DNA of 64,000 nt, taken from the NCBI RefSeq assembly GCF_037101375.1, contig NZ_AP029019.1, positions 124,001-188,000 of the forward strand. Direction: 5' to 3'. The stretch's first letter is position 1. Each line of letters begins with the position of its first letter. The stretch is from Acidovorax sp. DW039. Lineage in GTDB: Bacteria; Pseudomonadota; Gammaproteobacteria; Burkholderiales; Burkholderiaceae_C. The notes under the pieces were generated by a model that was not told the DNA's origin, did no database searches, and saw only the letters and a program-made list of their open reading frames with translations. Shown here piece by piece: positions 24,512-34,043 of the stretch. A program made the translations under genes and the position numbers.

Positions 24512-27250
24512 TCAGAACCCGTGTCGTCGCCTGGTGCGGCGGCCACGGTGACCGGGTTGGCCGTCGGGCACTTCGCGGGCCAGATCCCAGTGCGTGGTGT
24601 CGTGGGTTGCTGCCAAGTGTGTACCCATCGTGTCATCCGCGGCTTGTTCCAGGGCCTGCACCATGCGCTCCAGGCGGTCGCCCAGGCTCTCGGTGCTGAG
24701 CCGTTCGCGAAAGCGCTCCACCATCAGGGGGAGCGCAAACGGGGTGGGGCGCTGCAAGGGGTGCACGGACAGGGTCTGCGCCTTCATGCGCTGCAGTGTG
24801 CGCGCCAGGCGGTCCATGTCCAGCTCCTGCACCAGCAGCTCGGCCCGGGCCTGGGCCAGCAGCAGGTTGTCCGGGTCGTATTGGGCGAACACGTCGTAGT
24901 ACAGGGAAGAGGAGGCCTGCAGCTGGCGGCTGCTGCGCTGCTCACCGGGGTGGCTCTGGAAGATCAGCCCGGCGATGCGCGCAATCTCCCGAAAGCGTCT
25001 GCGGGCCATCTCGGTGGCATTCAGGCTGGCCAGCACCTCATGCTCAAGCCCGCTGCCCACGGTGCTGTGGGTGGCGTCGCCCACCAGATGCGGCAGCAGC
25101 GCGGGCCAGTCCACCGGTTTGGCAGACAGCAGCTCCAGCCCATAGTCGTTGACGGCGATGGAGAAGGTGTTGGGCACCTGCTGCGATGCGCGCCAGGCCA
25201 GCAGCCCCGCCAGCCCCATGTGTACCAGCCGCCCGGCCAGCGGGTACAGGTACAGGTGCCAGCCCTCTCGCGTCTGCAATGTTTCGGCCACCAGGCGGCT
25301 GGGTGTGGGCAGTGCCGACCAGGCGGCCTGCAGCGCCAGCAAAGGCTGCGCGCAGTGCATTTCAGGGCTGTCGAAAATGCCACGCTCGGCGCGCTCCAGC
25401 TGCACCAGCATGGCATCGGCCAGCGTGTTCGACAGGGGCATGCGCCCACCACTCCAGCGCGGCAGGGCAGCACTGCCTTTGGGGGCCGTGCGCACATAGG
25501 CCGTCATCTGCTGAATGCGCACCAGCTCCAGCAGGCGGGCTGCAAACATGAACACATCGCCGGGCCTGAGCCGCGCCATGAAGCTCTCTTCCACCGAGCC
25601 CAGCCGCCCGCCGCTCACAAACTGCACCTGCATGCTCGCATCGCTCACGATAGTGCCGATGTTGCTGCGGTGTCGGCGCGCCAGTCTGGCGTCTGGCATG
25701 CGCCACACGCCCTCCTCATCGGGCACCACGCGGTGAAAGTCCGGGTAGTTGGCCAGCGAGGCACCGCCCTGGCGCACAAACTGCAGCGCCCAGTTCCAGT
25801 CGTTGTCTGCCAGCCCTGCGTAAGCCGGTGCGCGGCGCACTTCGGCCAACAGGGCGTCGGGGGTGAAGCCTCCGCCCAGGGCCACCGTCACCAGGTGCTG
25901 CACCAGCACATCCAGCGGTGCGCGTGGCGTGTGCCGGTCTTCAATGCGGCCTTCGGCCAGCGCATGGCGGGCGGCGGCGGCCTCGACCAGTTCCAGGCTG
26001 TGCGTGGGCACCAGCGTGATGCTGGAGGTGCGCCCCGGTGCGTGGCCCGAGCGGCCTGCACGTTGCACCAGCCGCGCCACGCCTTTGGCCGAGCCGATCT
26101 GCAGCACCTGCTCTACCGGCAGGAAGTCCACCCCCAGGTCCAGGCTGGATGTGCACACCACCGCCTTCAGCGTGCCTTGCTTGAGGCCCGCCTCCACCCA
26201 GTTGCGCACCTCGGCGCTGAGCGAGCCATGGTGCAGTGCCAGGGTGCCTGCCCAGTCGGGCCGGGCCTCCAGCAGGGCCTGGTACCAACGCTCGGCCTGC
26301 GAGCGGGTGTTGGTGAACACCAGCGTGGAGGCACTCGCCTCAATCGACTGCACCACCTGCGGCAGCAGCGACAGGCCCATGTGCCCCGCCCAGGCAAAGC
26401 GTTCCACGCGTTCGGGCAGCAGCACCTGGACCTGCAGCGTCTTGTCGATGCGGCCTTGCACCAGCACGGGCTTGGGCCTGCGGGGTGCACGGGGTGGGCG
26501 GGTTGGCAGGGCGGGTATCAGCGTGGCAAGCGCTTCTTGCAGATTGCCCAGCGTGGCAGACATGCCCCACACCTGCAGCGCCGGGTTCCAGCCCGAAAGG
26601 CGTGCCAGCGCCAGTTGCACCTGCACACCCCGCTTGTTGCCCACCAGCTCGTGCCATTCGTCCACCACCACCAGTTGCACGCTGTTCAGCCGCTCGCGCG
26701 CATCGGCACGGGCCAGTAGCAGAGACACGCTCTCGGGCGTTGTCACCAGCAGCGTGGGCAGGCGCTTGTCCTGCGCCGCGCGCTCGCCGCTGGTGCTATC
26801 CCCCGTGCGCAGGCCACTGGTCCAGTGCGGGGCCAGCGCGGCCAAGGGTTCTTGCAGCGCACGCAGCGAATCTGCGGCCAACGCCCGCATGGGCGTGATC
26901 CACAGCACCGTGAGCGGCGGGGCTTTGTTTGCTCCTTTTTTGGGAGCTGTTTGCGCACTGTCCACGGGCGTAATAGCCGAAAAATGCTGCAAGGCACCCA
27001 GCCACACCGCATAGGTTTTGCCTGCGCCGGTGGTTGCGTGCAGCAGGCCCGAGCGACCTTCGCCCATGGCCTGCCACACCTGCTGCTGGAATGCGAAGGC
27101 TTGCCAGCCCCGGCCCTGCAGCCACTGTGCGGCGGGGCCAGACGGGGCGTCGGGCCGGGCGTGAGGGGTGCGAGGGGTGCGAGGGGTGCGAGGGGTGCGA
27201 GGGGTGCCTGGCGTGGTGGCACCCGATGCCGCATCCGTGGGGGTGTTCAC
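24512..27250 (-). CDS. Ligase-associated DNA damage response DEXH-box helicase (Lhr-like)
   Basis: A 912-residue superfamily 2 helicase. Walker A is [15 protein letters not shown] (about residues 76-90), motif II is VVDEWHEL (DEWH) near 193, and the C-terminal RecA lobe has [18 protein letters not shown] and [12 protein letters not shown]; an Lhr winged-helix/beta domain follows. Members act with an ATP-dependent ligase, a beta-lactamase-fold nuclease and PdeM in DNA damage repair. The ATG overlaps the ligase stop (ATGA). The N terminus carries a run of Thr-Pro-Arg triplets from a 9-bp tandem repeat. The expected next gene, pdeM, is displaced by the RCC1 gene. Confidence 0.93.
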   Translation of the reverse strand: MNTPTDAASGATTPGTPRTPRTPRTPRTPHARPDAPSGPAAQWLQGRGWQAFAFQQQVWQAMGEGRSGLLHATTGAGKTYAVWLGALQHFSAITPVDSAQTAPKKGANKAPPLTVLWITPMRALAADSLRALQEPLAALAPHWTSGLRTGDSTSGERAAQDKRLPTLLVTTPESVSLLLARADARERLNSVQLVVVDEWHELVGNKRGVQVQLALARLSGWNPALQVWGMSATLGNLQEALATLIPALPTRPPRAPRRPKPVLVQGRIDKTLQVQVLLPERVERFAWAGHMGLSLLPQVVQSIEASASTLVFTNTRSQAERWYQALLEARPDWAGTLALHHGSLSAEVRNWVEAGLKQGTLKAVVCTSSLDLGVDFLPVEQVLQIGSAKGVARLVQRAGRSGHAPGRTSSITLVPTHSLELVEAAAARHALAEGRIEDRHTPRAPLDVLVQHLVTVALGGGFTPDALLAEVRRAPAYAGLADNDWNWALQFVRQGGASLANYPDFHRVVPDEEGVWRMPDARLARRHRSNIGTIVSDASMQVQFVSGGRLGSVEESFMARLRPGDVFMFAARLLELVRIQQMTAYVRTAPKGSAALPRWSGGRMPLSNTLADAMLVQLERAERGIFDSPEMHCAQPLLALQAAWSALPTPSRLVAETLQTREGWHLYLYPLAGRLVHMGLAGLLAWRASQQVPNTFSIAVNDYGLELLSAKPVDWPALLPHLVGDATHSTVGSGLEHEVLASLNATEMARRRFREIARIAGLIFQSHPGEQRSSRQLQASSSLYYDVFAQYDPDNLLLAQARAELLVQELDMDRLARTLQRMKAQTLSVHPLQRPTPFALPLMVERFRERLSTESLGDRLERMVQALEQAADDTMGTHLAATHDTTHWDLAREVPDGQPGHRGRRTRRRHGF
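27163..27207. repeat. 9-bp tandem repeat (five units) in the lhr N terminus
   Basis: Five perfect copies of GAGGGGTGC on the plus strand, encoding a (Thr-Pro-Arg)n linker near residues 15-30 of the helicase. Unit length is a multiple of three, so copy-number change keeps the frame. Confidence 0.9.
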
Positions 27251-28947
27251 TGCGCAGACTCCGGCAGCAGCATGGCCAGTGTCTGCAGGGTGTCGGCCTC
27301 GGCCACCGGCTTGTCCTTGCGCCAGCGCAGCATGCGCGGAAACCGCACCGCGATGCCGCTCTTGTGACGCGGGCTGCGGGCAATGCCTTCAAAGCCCAGT
27401 TCAAACACCTGCGTGGCTTCCACGCTGCGCACCGGGCCAAAGGTTTCGCGCGTGGTCTTGCGGATGATGGCATCCACCTGCGCCATCTCGGCATCCGTCA
27501 GGCCCGAATACGCTTTGGCAAAGGGCACCAGCTGGCGGGCGGGGTCGCCCTGCGGGCCGCTCCACACCGCAAAGGTGTAGTCGGTGTACAGGCTGGCACG
27601 CCGCCCATGGCCGCGCTGGGCGTAGATGAGCACGGCGTCCACGCTCATGGGGTCGATCTTCCACTTCCACCACACCCCCACGTCCTTGGTGCGGCCCACG
27701 CCGTAGGCGGCCGTGCGGTGTTTGAGCATGAAGCCCTCGGTACCCAGGCTGCGCGCGGCCTCGCGCTGTTGGGCGAGGTCGGTCCAGTCTGCTCCTGTCA
27801 GCACGGGGCTCAGGCGCAGTGTTAGCGCAGGTGCTGGGTCTTGGGGGGCGGTGGTGGGCCGCGGTGGCAGCAGGGTTTCCAGCAACGCACGCCGCCTGTG
27901 CTGGGGCTCCTGGCGCATGTCCTGCCCCGCCTGTTCCAGCAGGTCATAGGCGACCAGCACCACGGGCAGTTCGCGCAGCAGCTTGGGCGTCAGTGTCTTG
28001 CGACCCAGGCGCTTTTGCAGGTCGGCAAAGGGGCGTGGACTGGGCTCGCCCGGTAGCCACACCAGGATTTCGCCATCGATCACCGTGCCGTCGGGCAAAG
28101 TGTGCTGGGCTGCGTCGGCCAGTTCAGGGAAGCGGTCGGTCACCAGTTCTTCGCCGCGTGACCACACCCACACAGCCCCTGCGCGGCGCACGATCTGGGC
28201 GCGGATGCCGTCCCATTTCCACTCCACCTGCCAGTCTTGCACCGGGCCGAGCAAGGCGGGCATCTCGACCACGGGCTGGTTGAACGGGTGCGCCAGAAAA
28301 AACGGGTACGGGTGGCCTTCGGCTCCGTCGGCAGCGGGGGCACCGTCCACGGCCTCGGCAGGTGCTACCAGCGCGGCATAGTCTGCGGCCTGCGGTTGGC
28401 GGCCCACCTGGGTGTAGCCCATCAACCGGTGCGCAATGCGCTTGGCATCCACCCCACTCACCTGGGCCAGTGCCTGCACCACCTGCAGGCGCGACACCCC
28501 CACGCGGAAGTTGCCGGTGATGAGCTTGAAATACACAAAGCGCTGCGCAGGCACCAGCGCTGCCCACTGTGCGCGCAAGGCCCCGGCCTGCGCGTCGGGT
28601 GGCAAGCCGCGCAGCGGCAGCAGGCGCTGCATCCACGCAGCCAGGGGCACATCGGGCTGTGGGGCCGTGGGCGGGGGCAGTAGCAGGGCCAGGGTTTCGG
28701 CCAGATCGCCCACGGCCTCGTAGCTTTCGTCAAACAGCCATTCCGGCAGGCCTGCGGCCGCTTGCGCCAGGGCCTTGAGCTGGCGCGTGGGCACCATCTG
28801 CCGCGGCTTGCCCCCCGCCAGAAAGTACACAGCCCAGGCAGCGTCGGCGGCATCAGCGCTGCGCAAATAGGCCACCAGAGCCGCCTGCTTGGCGGTTTGG
28901 GATGTGGTGGCGTCCAGCTGCTGGAAGAGGGCGGCAAAGGCCTTCAT
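27247..28947 (-). CDS. ATP-dependent DNA ligase of the ligase-associated repair operon
   Basis: A 566-residue ligase. The adenylation motif is [10 protein letters not shown] with the catalytic Lys near residue 240; further nucleotidyltransferase motifs are [22 protein letters not shown] and WWKWKIDP. The N-terminal ~200 residues form the DNA-binding domain ([13 protein letters not shown]). It lacks Ku-type or polymerase domains, separating it from LigD. It overlaps exo upstream and lhr downstream by four bases each, so the three are translated from one message. It seals nicks after processing by the associated nuclease and helicase. Confidence 0.93.
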   Translation of the reverse strand: MKAFAALFQQLDATTSQTAKQAALVAYLRSADAADAAWAVYFLAGGKPRQMVPTRQLKALAQAAAGLPEWLFDESYEAVGDLAETLALLLPPPTAPQPDVPLAAWMQRLLPLRGLPPDAQAGALRAQWAALVPAQRFVYFKLITGNFRVGVSRLQVVQALAQVSGVDAKRIAHRLMGYTQVGRQPQAADYAALVAPAEAVDGAPAADGAEGHPYPFFLAHPFNQPVVEMPALLGPVQDWQVEWKWDGIRAQIVRRAGAVWVWSRGEELVTDRFPELADAAQHTLPDGTVIDGEILVWLPGEPSPRPFADLQKRLGRKTLTPKLLRELPVVLVAYDLLEQAGQDMRQEPQHRRRALLETLLPPRPTTAPQDPAPALTLRLSPVLTGADWTDLAQQREAARSLGTEGFMLKHRTAAYGVGRTKDVGVWWKWKIDPMSVDAVLIYAQRGHGRRASLYTDYTFAVWSGPQGDPARQLVPFAKAYSGLTDAEMAQVDAIIRKTTRETFGPVRSVEATQVFELGFEGIARSPRHKSGIAVRFPRMLRWRKDKPVAEADTLQTLAMLLPESAQ

Positions 28948-30041
28948 GGCGTGACCTCCGGTGCCGCGGGATCGGCCTGCGCGGTGGGCGCGGCGGTGGT
29001 CAACGCGCTGGCGGGTGCGTCAGCGTCCTCGGTCGCGCCCTCTGTCGCGTCATCCTGGCCGTATTCGGTGGCAAACACCTGGGCGTCCAGGCCTTGCTCG
29101 CACAGCCAGCGCACCATCACCTCCGTGCTGCCGTGGGTGACGATGATGCGCTCTGCCCCCGTGGCCCCAATGGCGCGCTGCAGGCCGGGCCAGTCGGCGT
29201 GGTCGCTCATTACAAAGCCGCGGTCCACCCCGCGGCGGCGGCGTGCGCCGCGCACCAGCATCCAGCCACTGGCAAAGGCGTCCGAATGCTCGCCAAAGCG
29301 TTTGAGCCAGGGCGTGCCCGCGGCAGAAGGTGGGGCAATCACCAGCGCGCGCTTGAGGTCGGCCTTGGTCAGGCTGGGGTCGGTGACGCGCAGGGTGGGC
29401 GGCAGGGGCACGCCTGCAGCCCGGTACACGGCGTTGAGCGGCTCTACCGCCCCGTGGGCCACGATGGGGCCGATGCCGGGATCCACCCCGCGCAGCACGC
29501 GCTGGGCCTTGCCGAACGCGTAGCCATACAGCACGCTGGCGCGGCCCGCTGCGGCGTTGGTTTGCCACCAGGTGTTGATTTCTGCCTCCAGCTCAGCGCG
29601 TGCAGGCCAACGGTAAATGGGCAGGCCGAAGGTGGATTCGGTGATGAAGGTATGGCAGCGCACGGGCTCGAAGGCCGGGCAGGTGCCGTCGGCTTCGAGC
29701 TTGTAGTCGCCCGAGGCCACCCAGACCTCGCCTTCGTGTTCCAGCCGCACCTGGGCCGAGCCCAGCACATGCCCCGCCGGGTGCAGAGAGATGCGTACCC
29801 CCTGGTGCTCCACGGTCTCGCCGTAGGCCACCGTCTGCAGCGCAATGTCCTCACCCAGGCGGGCGCGCAGGGTTCCGGCACTGTCGGTGTGGGCAAGGTA
29901 GTGGCCCGAGCCACGCCGCGCATGGTCCGAATGGGCATGCGTGATGACGCAGCGGTCCACAGGCCGCCAGGGGTCGATGTAGAAATCACCCGCAGGGCAA
30001 TACAGCCCCTGCGGGCGCAAGACGACGAGATCGTTGGGCAT
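28944..30041 (-). CDS. Ligase-associated DNA damage response exonuclease (metallo-beta-lactamase fold)
   Basis: A 365-residue nuclease with the metallo-beta-lactamase motif THAHSDH (His35, His37, Asp39, His40) and AGHVLGSAQV, ASGDYKLEAD and MSDHADWPGLQ further on, as in the beta-CASP/SNM1-like group. A low-complexity Ala/Glu tail of about 35 residues follows the domain. It is the first gene of exo-lig-lhr(-pdeM) on the minus strand and overlaps the ligase start by four bases. It likely trims DNA ends for the ligase. Confidence 0.92.
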   Translation of the reverse strand: MPNDLVVLRPQGLYCPAGDFYIDPWRPVDRCVITHAHSDHARRGSGHYLAHTDSAGTLRARLGEDIALQTVAYGETVEHQGVRISLHPAGHVLGSAQVRLEHEGEVWVASGDYKLEADGTCPAFEPVRCHTFITESTFGLPIYRWPARAELEAEINTWWQTNAAAGRASVLYGYAFGKAQRVLRGVDPGIGPIVAHGAVEPLNAVYRAAGVPLPPTLRVTDPSLTKADLKRALVIAPPSAAGTPWLKRFGEHSDAFASGWMLVRGARRRRGVDRGFVMSDHADWPGLQRAIGATGAERIIVTHGSTEVMVRWLCEQGLDAQVFATEYGQDDATEGATEDADAPASALTTAAPTAQADPAAPEVTP

Positions 30042-30217
30042 GGGGATGGTGCGCTGCCAGGATCTGAGCTGTTAAACAGCTCCCCTGACGATGATCGCAT
30101 CGTAGCCGCCCACGCCATGGCGTGTGTGGGCCTGCGCCGATTCCTGAAGCAGGACAACGGATATGCCCCGCAGCCCCTTTTCGCACCAAAGGGGCAGCTT
30201 CGTCGGGAGCCAGCGGC

Positions 30218-30445
30218 TTACTGGCTGTCTGCGGCAGAGGCGGCAGCTTCTGCACGCTGTGCAGCCTGCGCCAAGCCTGCCTTGATCTGCTCAGCCTGAG
30301 CCGCCGCCTGCTTGGCCTGTTCTGCCTGAAGCTTGGTGGTGGTAACTGCGGTGGTGGCTACATCAGCACCGCATCCGGTGAGGACGCTGCAGGCCATGGC
30401 GACGGACAGGAGAGCGGTGCTGCAGTGCAAGTGTGGGAGTTTCAT
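30218..30445 (-). CDS. Small Ala/Gln-rich lipoprotein
   Basis: A 75-residue protein from the Met at 30445 (MKLPHLHCSTALLSVAMACS); the lipobox is SVLTGC (Cys near 25). The mature part is a charged Ala/Gln/Lys helix (KLQAEQAKQAAAQAEQIKAG) likely to form a coiled coil, similar in style to Lpp-like small lipoproteins. No named family was recognised. It is the first of a long run of minus-strand small genes. Confidence 0.65.
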   Translation of the reverse strand: MKLPHLHCSTALLSVAMACSVLTGCGADVATTAVTTTKLQAEQAKQAAAQAEQIKAGLAQAAQRAEAAASAADSQ

Positions 30446-30489
30446 GGATGCCTCGCCCATCAGGTCATGGTGATGAAATGAATTTGAAT

Positions 30490-30537
30490 GCTATTGAATT
30501 GATAGCTGATTGCGCTTTATTTGTAAGCGCTAGCGGC
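30490..30537. repeat. Dispersed GCGCTT palindromic repeat, copy 4, overlapping a gene end
   Basis: GCTATTGAATTGATAGCTGA, then GCGCTT-TATTTGT-AAGCGC and TAGCGGC. The CTA at 30530-30532 is the stop codon (TAG) of the DUF4124 gene, so the repeat supplies that gene's terminal codons. Confidence 0.75.
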
Positions 30538-30967
30538 AGTTTTCAGCCACGCTGCGCTCTGCAGCGGCAATGCCGGACTGCCGGGCGGCATCGTCGATGT
30601 ACTGGCGCTCGCCCTTGTTGTCATACCTGTACACCGGGCGTGGTTCCTTGAGTGTGCCCAGGTTCCGGCGTGCTGCATTGCAGCGCGAGGCGCGGTTCTG
30701 GGCCTCAATCTGGTCGTTTCTGGCTGCCGCAGCGTCTCGGGCCGCGGTGTCGGTTGCAGTGCGTGAGGAGGGGCGTGGTGCAGGGCGAACGCCATCGGCG
30801 GGCTGGGGGGCTTTGATGACGATCTCGCCCCCGGTGGTGCCCGCCTGGCAAGGCTGGTCCTGGAAACTGACCTTGCCATCGGCTCCGGTGCATTTGTAGG
30901 GGCCTGCAATGGCCAGCATGGGCACTGTCAGGCACAGCGCTGCAATGGACGCTTTCGTCTTGTTCAT
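30530..30967 (-). CDS. DUF4124 domain exported protein
   Basis: A 145-residue protein from the ATG at 30967 (MNKTKASIAALCLTVPMLAI) with a signal peptide cleaved after AIAG. The next residues, YKCTGADGKVSFQDQPCQ, are the DUF4124 consensus (YKWxDxxGxxxYxDxPC). The rest is a charged linker and a Cys-containing C terminus (NRASRCNAARRNLGTL). DUF4124 proteins are common, uncharacterised periplasmic proteins of beta- and gammaproteobacteria. Its last codons lie in a dispersed repeat. Confidence 0.85.
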   Translation of the reverse strand: MNKTKASIAALCLTVPMLAIAGPYKCTGADGKVSFQDQPCQAGTTGGEIVIKAPQPADGVRPAPRPSSRTATDTAARDAAAARNDQIEAQNRASRCNAARRNLGTLKEPRPVYRYDNKGERQYIDDAARQSGIAAAERSVAENCR

Positions 30968-30996
30968 AGTGCGGATAAGGCGTGTTGGCATAAAGA

Positions 30997-31743
30997 TTAA
31001 CACCGCGCTGCGGGAAGGTTCAGGGACTCTGCCGGGCGGGCGGGCTCAGGACTGTGTGCGTAGCGCCAGAGATGTTGGGTCAACTCCGCCGCAAAGCTGC
31101 GCAGAAAAGTCGCCTTGTCTGCCAGTGGCTCTGTGGCATGGGGCGGAATATGGTCCATGAAGGAGAAGTGTCCCGCGCCTGCAACCGGGTGTACCTGGGC
31201 CAGTTCACCCACCGCTTGCGCCAGCCACTGCGTCTGTTCCATGGGGGTGATGGTGTCTGCGGAGCCCGTCCATAGATGGATGGGAACGTGTACGGCATCC
31301 AGGGCGCCAGGGGCTCTGAAGAACCCCGTGGGCGGCGCCAGAAGGGCCAGATGGATGACTCTGTCGTCCCGTGCAATGTCGATGCGCCTGCCGCAGCGCA
31401 GCCACATGTGCCCCCCGGCCATCGCCACCAGGGTGGCCGCTCCGATGGAATGACCCAGCCCCAGAACCTGCATGTCTGGCCGGGCGACGAGTTCCAGAGC
31501 CTGTGACAAACGCCGCGCTCGCAGGCTGAGTTCCTGCTCGGTGGGCTCGGGTGTGGCCAGTCTCTCGAAACAGGGGGCAATGACCGTGCAGCCCGACGAG
31601 GCCAAGGTTTCCAGCAGGGTGGCGTAACGCGAGGGCTGGCCGCCCGCCCCCACTGCAAATAGCACGACAGGGCCTGTGCTGGGGCCTTGCCAGACGGCCA
31701 CGTCGAACCGCTCGCCATGGTCCGAAACGGTATGTACCTGCAT
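30997..31743 (-). CDS. Alpha/beta hydrolase
   Basis: A 248-residue cytoplasmic hydrolase of the dienelactone hydrolase/esterase type. The oxyanion region is VGAGGQPSRYATL, the nucleophile elbow is GLGHSIGAAT (Ser near residue 99), the acid candidate is in WTGSADTITPMEQ and the histidine is in GAGHFSFMD. Not exported. It starts the run of hypothetical genes and shows no pathway link with its neighbours. Confidence 0.85.
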   Translation of the reverse strand: MQVHTVSDHGERFDVAVWQGPSTGPVVLFAVGAGGQPSRYATLLETLASSGCTVIAPCFERLATPEPTEQELSLRARRLSQALELVARPDMQVLGLGHSIGAATLVAMAGGHMWLRCGRRIDIARDDRVIHLALLAPPTGFFRAPGALDAVHVPIHLWTGSADTITPMEQTQWLAQAVGELAQVHPVAGAGHFSFMDHIPPHATEPLADKATFLRSFAAELTQHLWRYAHSPEPARPAESLNLPAARC

Positions 31744-31773
31744 GGTGAAAGGATGTGAGAAAGCGCTTCGGCT

Positions 31774-32079
31774 TCAGTCGCTCTGGGTGGTGATGTCCCA
31801 ACCGCCACGGCTGGCCCGGCTGAAGAAGGGCAGCAGGCGAATCACAGGGCTGGCAAGGGCCTTGTTCGCCAGCCCCCCGTGCAGGGCCAGCAGATCAATC
31901 AGTTCATGCACTAGGCCTTCGGCTTGGGCGGGCGGGATGCGCGGGTCGTCGTAAAACGCCCCCCACAGCGACAGGAGGTGAGGAAAGCGTTTCGCATCAG
32001 CTTGGGCCAGCGAGAAGATGAACTCTTCGTGATGGCCGATGGCTTCACGTTCACCGTGGGCGTACATGTCCAGTGCCAT
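31774..32079 (-). CDS. Small hypothetical soluble protein
   Basis: A 101-residue protein from ATG 32079 (MALDMYAHGEREAIGHHEEF), which has AAGGAAT upstream; longer readings upstream overlap the neighbouring gene and are rejected. The sequence is helical, with FPHLLSLWGAFYDDPRIPPA in the middle and WDITTQSD at the end. I do not recognise a family, but size and composition are like immunity proteins of contact-dependent or type VI toxins, as for its neighbours. Confidence 0.6.
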   Translation of the reverse strand: MALDMYAHGEREAIGHHEEFIFSLAQADAKRFPHLLSLWGAFYDDPRIPPAQAEGLVHELIDLLALHGGLANKALASPVIRLLPFFSRASRGGWDITTQSD

Positions 32080-32125
32080 GGGATTCCTTCGAAGGTCGAT
32101 GAAAGATCGCAAACAGGCTCTCAGG

Positions 32126-32689
32126 TCATTGAGCTGAGGTGGGCCGCAGTTCTTGATCGGCTTTCTGCTCTGCCATAGCCATGCGCCGCTGAAGATACGG
32201 AATGCCATATTCCACAATCTCACGGAAGCCCTCGGCCACAGCAGGCCCCACTTCAACTTGTGCTTCGGCAGGCGTCAGCGTCTTTCCATAGTGGGCTCCG
32301 TACGCCATCCCAAACGCCGTGGGGTCATCGAGCAGTGCGTCTGGAGCATTCCAAAAGCTCCAGTGGATTTTGCCGTGACGGGGAACGATCCACGCGGTGG
32401 GGCATATGGCTGTGGATGCGTTCAGGTCCCTGAACGATTCTGGCTCCTGCGTGCGTGCAAAAGGGCACCGACCGTCGGTAGACCCCCCGATCCATGCATC
32501 AAAAGCTTCTGACTCTATGGGGCGGAAAACGATGAAGCAATGCAGGTCTGGCCTGGGGCTCCACACATATCGGATCAGGTTTCTGGGCTCACCCACTTCC
32601 TTGCGCGTGTACAGGTGAAACCCGGGCAGCCGCTGGGCTGCGGTTTCAGTCACTGCCAGTTTCCAGGCTTCAAGTACAACGGGGCGCAT
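32126..32689 (-). CDS. Hypothetical protein
   Basis: A 187-residue soluble protein (MRPVVLEAWKLAVTETAAQR) with conserved-looking aromatic motifs: NLIRYVWSPRPDLHCFIVF (about 37-55) and GKIHWSFWNAPDALLDDPT (about 105-124). No signal peptide or membrane segment. It is not a recognised family; 46 bases separate it from the next small gene. The mix of beta-rich centre and helical C terminus and the context of other small orphan genes would fit an immunity protein, but this is only a suggestion. Confidence 0.6.
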   Translation of the reverse strand: MRPVVLEAWKLAVTETAAQRLPGFHLYTRKEVGEPRNLIRYVWSPRPDLHCFIVFRPIESEAFDAWIGGSTDGRCPFARTQEPESFRDLNASTAICPTAWIVPRHGKIHWSFWNAPDALLDDPTAFGMAYGAHYGKTLTPAEAQVEVGPAVAEGFREIVEYGIPYLQRRMAMAEQKADQELRPTSAQ

Positions 32690-32771
32690 GGGTATAGATC
32701 AGGAGAGGATGACATTCGACAGCGTGGGCAGCGCGCACTCATCCAATGCGCAAAGGCCGGTGCAGCGATAT

Positions 32772-33164
32772 TTACGGCGTTGAAGCTGGCGTTGCACCCA
32801 GGTTTTGCGCTCGCTTTTTCCTGGACCACTGTACCTGCCCGGTCAGCAGTTGCACCTCAGAAGCGTTCAATCCCAGGAAGGCCAGAACCTCATCGTAGTC
32901 TTCCTTGAAGAACAGCGTCTCACGGTAAGGCTGCAAGTAAATGGTGAACTCCCCAGGGGGAGCGCGCCGCTCTCCCAGATAGGCGCAGCCCCCGGACGCC
33001 AGATCCAGATCCATCTCGCGGATCCAGCCGCCTTCCTCTGGCTCACACAACCAATCTGCCTCTGCCCGATGTGCATCGATGACGGTCTGCAGTGCCTTTG
33101 GCACGACTGCCACGGCACCCCAGTGCAAGGGTTCGTTACGGTGTCTCTTGACGATCTGAGTCAT
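32772..33164 (-). CDS. Hypothetical protein
   Basis: A 130-residue soluble acidic protein (MTQIVKRHRNEPLHWGAVAV) with DWLCEPEEGGWIREMDLDLA in the middle and a basic tail (WSRKKRAQNLGATPA). No family recognised. It lies 54 bases downstream of the Imm33-type gene and likely shares its transcript. Confidence 0.55.
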   Translation of the reverse strand: MTQIVKRHRNEPLHWGAVAVVPKALQTVIDAHRAEADWLCEPEEGGWIREMDLDLASGGCAYLGERRAPPGEFTIYLQPYRETLFFKEDYDEVLAFLGLNASEVQLLTGQVQWSRKKRAQNLGATPASTP

Positions 33165-33218
33165 TGCCGTGTTGGTGCTGGTCTGGGTGTGGGGCCGGGT
33201 GCGCCTGGATGTTCTTGC

Positions 33219-33563
33219 TCACTCCAGCGGTTCTTCGTAAGGCACTTCCACCAGTTTGCCGGTGTCCGGGTCGCGCGCAAACGCACTGCAGGGAGGTGCG
33301 TTCAGAAAAGGAATGATGTCCGGGCTGTAGTTGGCAATGGTGTTCACGTCGTAAATGGCATGGTGTGCCGGTTCGTCCATGTAATCCTGGCTCTCGTCAC
33401 CCGCCATGAAGCACCAGCCACTGTCATCCAGGTGGTCTGCAGGTTCGCGCACCATGTAACCCACAGGTGCGCCGTCCACCGTGATCCGGTCAGTGGCAAT
33501 ACACCCGCCCAAACCTTCCGCCAGGGGCTTGATCTGATTTGCACTGAGGGCGAATTTTTTCAT
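33219..33563 (-). CDS. Imm33 (DUF2185) immunity-type protein
   Basis: A 114-residue protein. The sequence GYMVREPADHLDDSGWCFMA, GDESQDYMDEPAH and IYDVNTIANYSPDIIPFLNA matches the DUF2185/Imm33 family, which includes predicted immunity proteins of polymorphic toxin systems. The start at 33563 (MKKFALSANQIK) has a strong AGGAGGT eight bases upstream; the longer reading is rejected. No toxin gene lies next to it, so if it protects against a toxin it is an orphan immunity gene. Confidence 0.8.
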   Translation of the reverse strand: MKKFALSANQIKPLAEGLGGCIATDRITVDGAPVGYMVREPADHLDDSGWCFMAGDESQDYMDEPAHHAIYDVNTIANYSPDIIPFLNAPPCSAFARDPDTGKLVEVPYEEPLE

Positions 33564-33637
33564 AGGGCTCACCTCCTCACGATAGTTGGTTGGGTCTTCA
33601 GTGGAGCTGGGGTTGTGCAATGGCTCTGTGCTGCGCT

Positions 33638-33994
33638 TTACTTGTACACGATTTGGATGTCCGCAATGGCTCGCTCCTGTCGGAATATGGACTGGCCTTT
33701 GACACCTGAAATGCGTAGCTGGTCTTCTGCGAGCCAACTCACATCCAGCTCTGCCGTGCCCTCCAAGGTGAGCACGTTACCGGCTGTATCTGGGAGGGAA
33801 TCCGAAGTGGGAATCACAGACACCTGAGTGTTGGATATGACCGTGGCCCCACATTCACGATGAAAAACCACGGCCTTCCGTTGCCCTGATGGAGAGTTTT
33901 GTTGACCGGAAACTTCGTTTTCGCAGCGTGGCGCACAGCCCCCCAAACCGGCTACGGACACAGCTATGGTGAACAGGCAGATGCTTGGTTTCAT
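33638..33994 (-). CDS. Small lipoprotein
   Basis: A 118-residue protein from ATG 33994 (MKPSICLFTIAVSVAGLGGC; lipobox GLGGC, Cys near residue 20). The mature part has paired cysteines (RCENEV and RECGAT) and a beta-rich body (VISNTQVSVIPTSD, LDVSWLAEDQLRISG). This pattern, with HRECGATVxxxTQVSI, resembles short DUF5412-like lipoproteins in related bacteria, though I cannot name the family with certainty. Confidence 0.65.
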   Translation of the reverse strand: MKPSICLFTIAVSVAGLGGCAPRCENEVSGQQNSPSGQRKAVVFHRECGATVISNTQVSVIPTSDSLPDTAGNVLTLEGTAELDVSWLAEDQLRISGVKGQSIFRQERAIADIQIVYK

Positions 33995-34043
33995 GGTGGT
34001 GCGCAACGGCTGCGAGGGCTGAAGTAAATGCAACAGAAATGAG

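Noticed and set aside
24521..26719. A 732-codon plus-strand open frame opposite lhr
   Set aside because: Antisense shadow typical of GC-rich DNA; composition is low-complexity and the real gene is the helicase.
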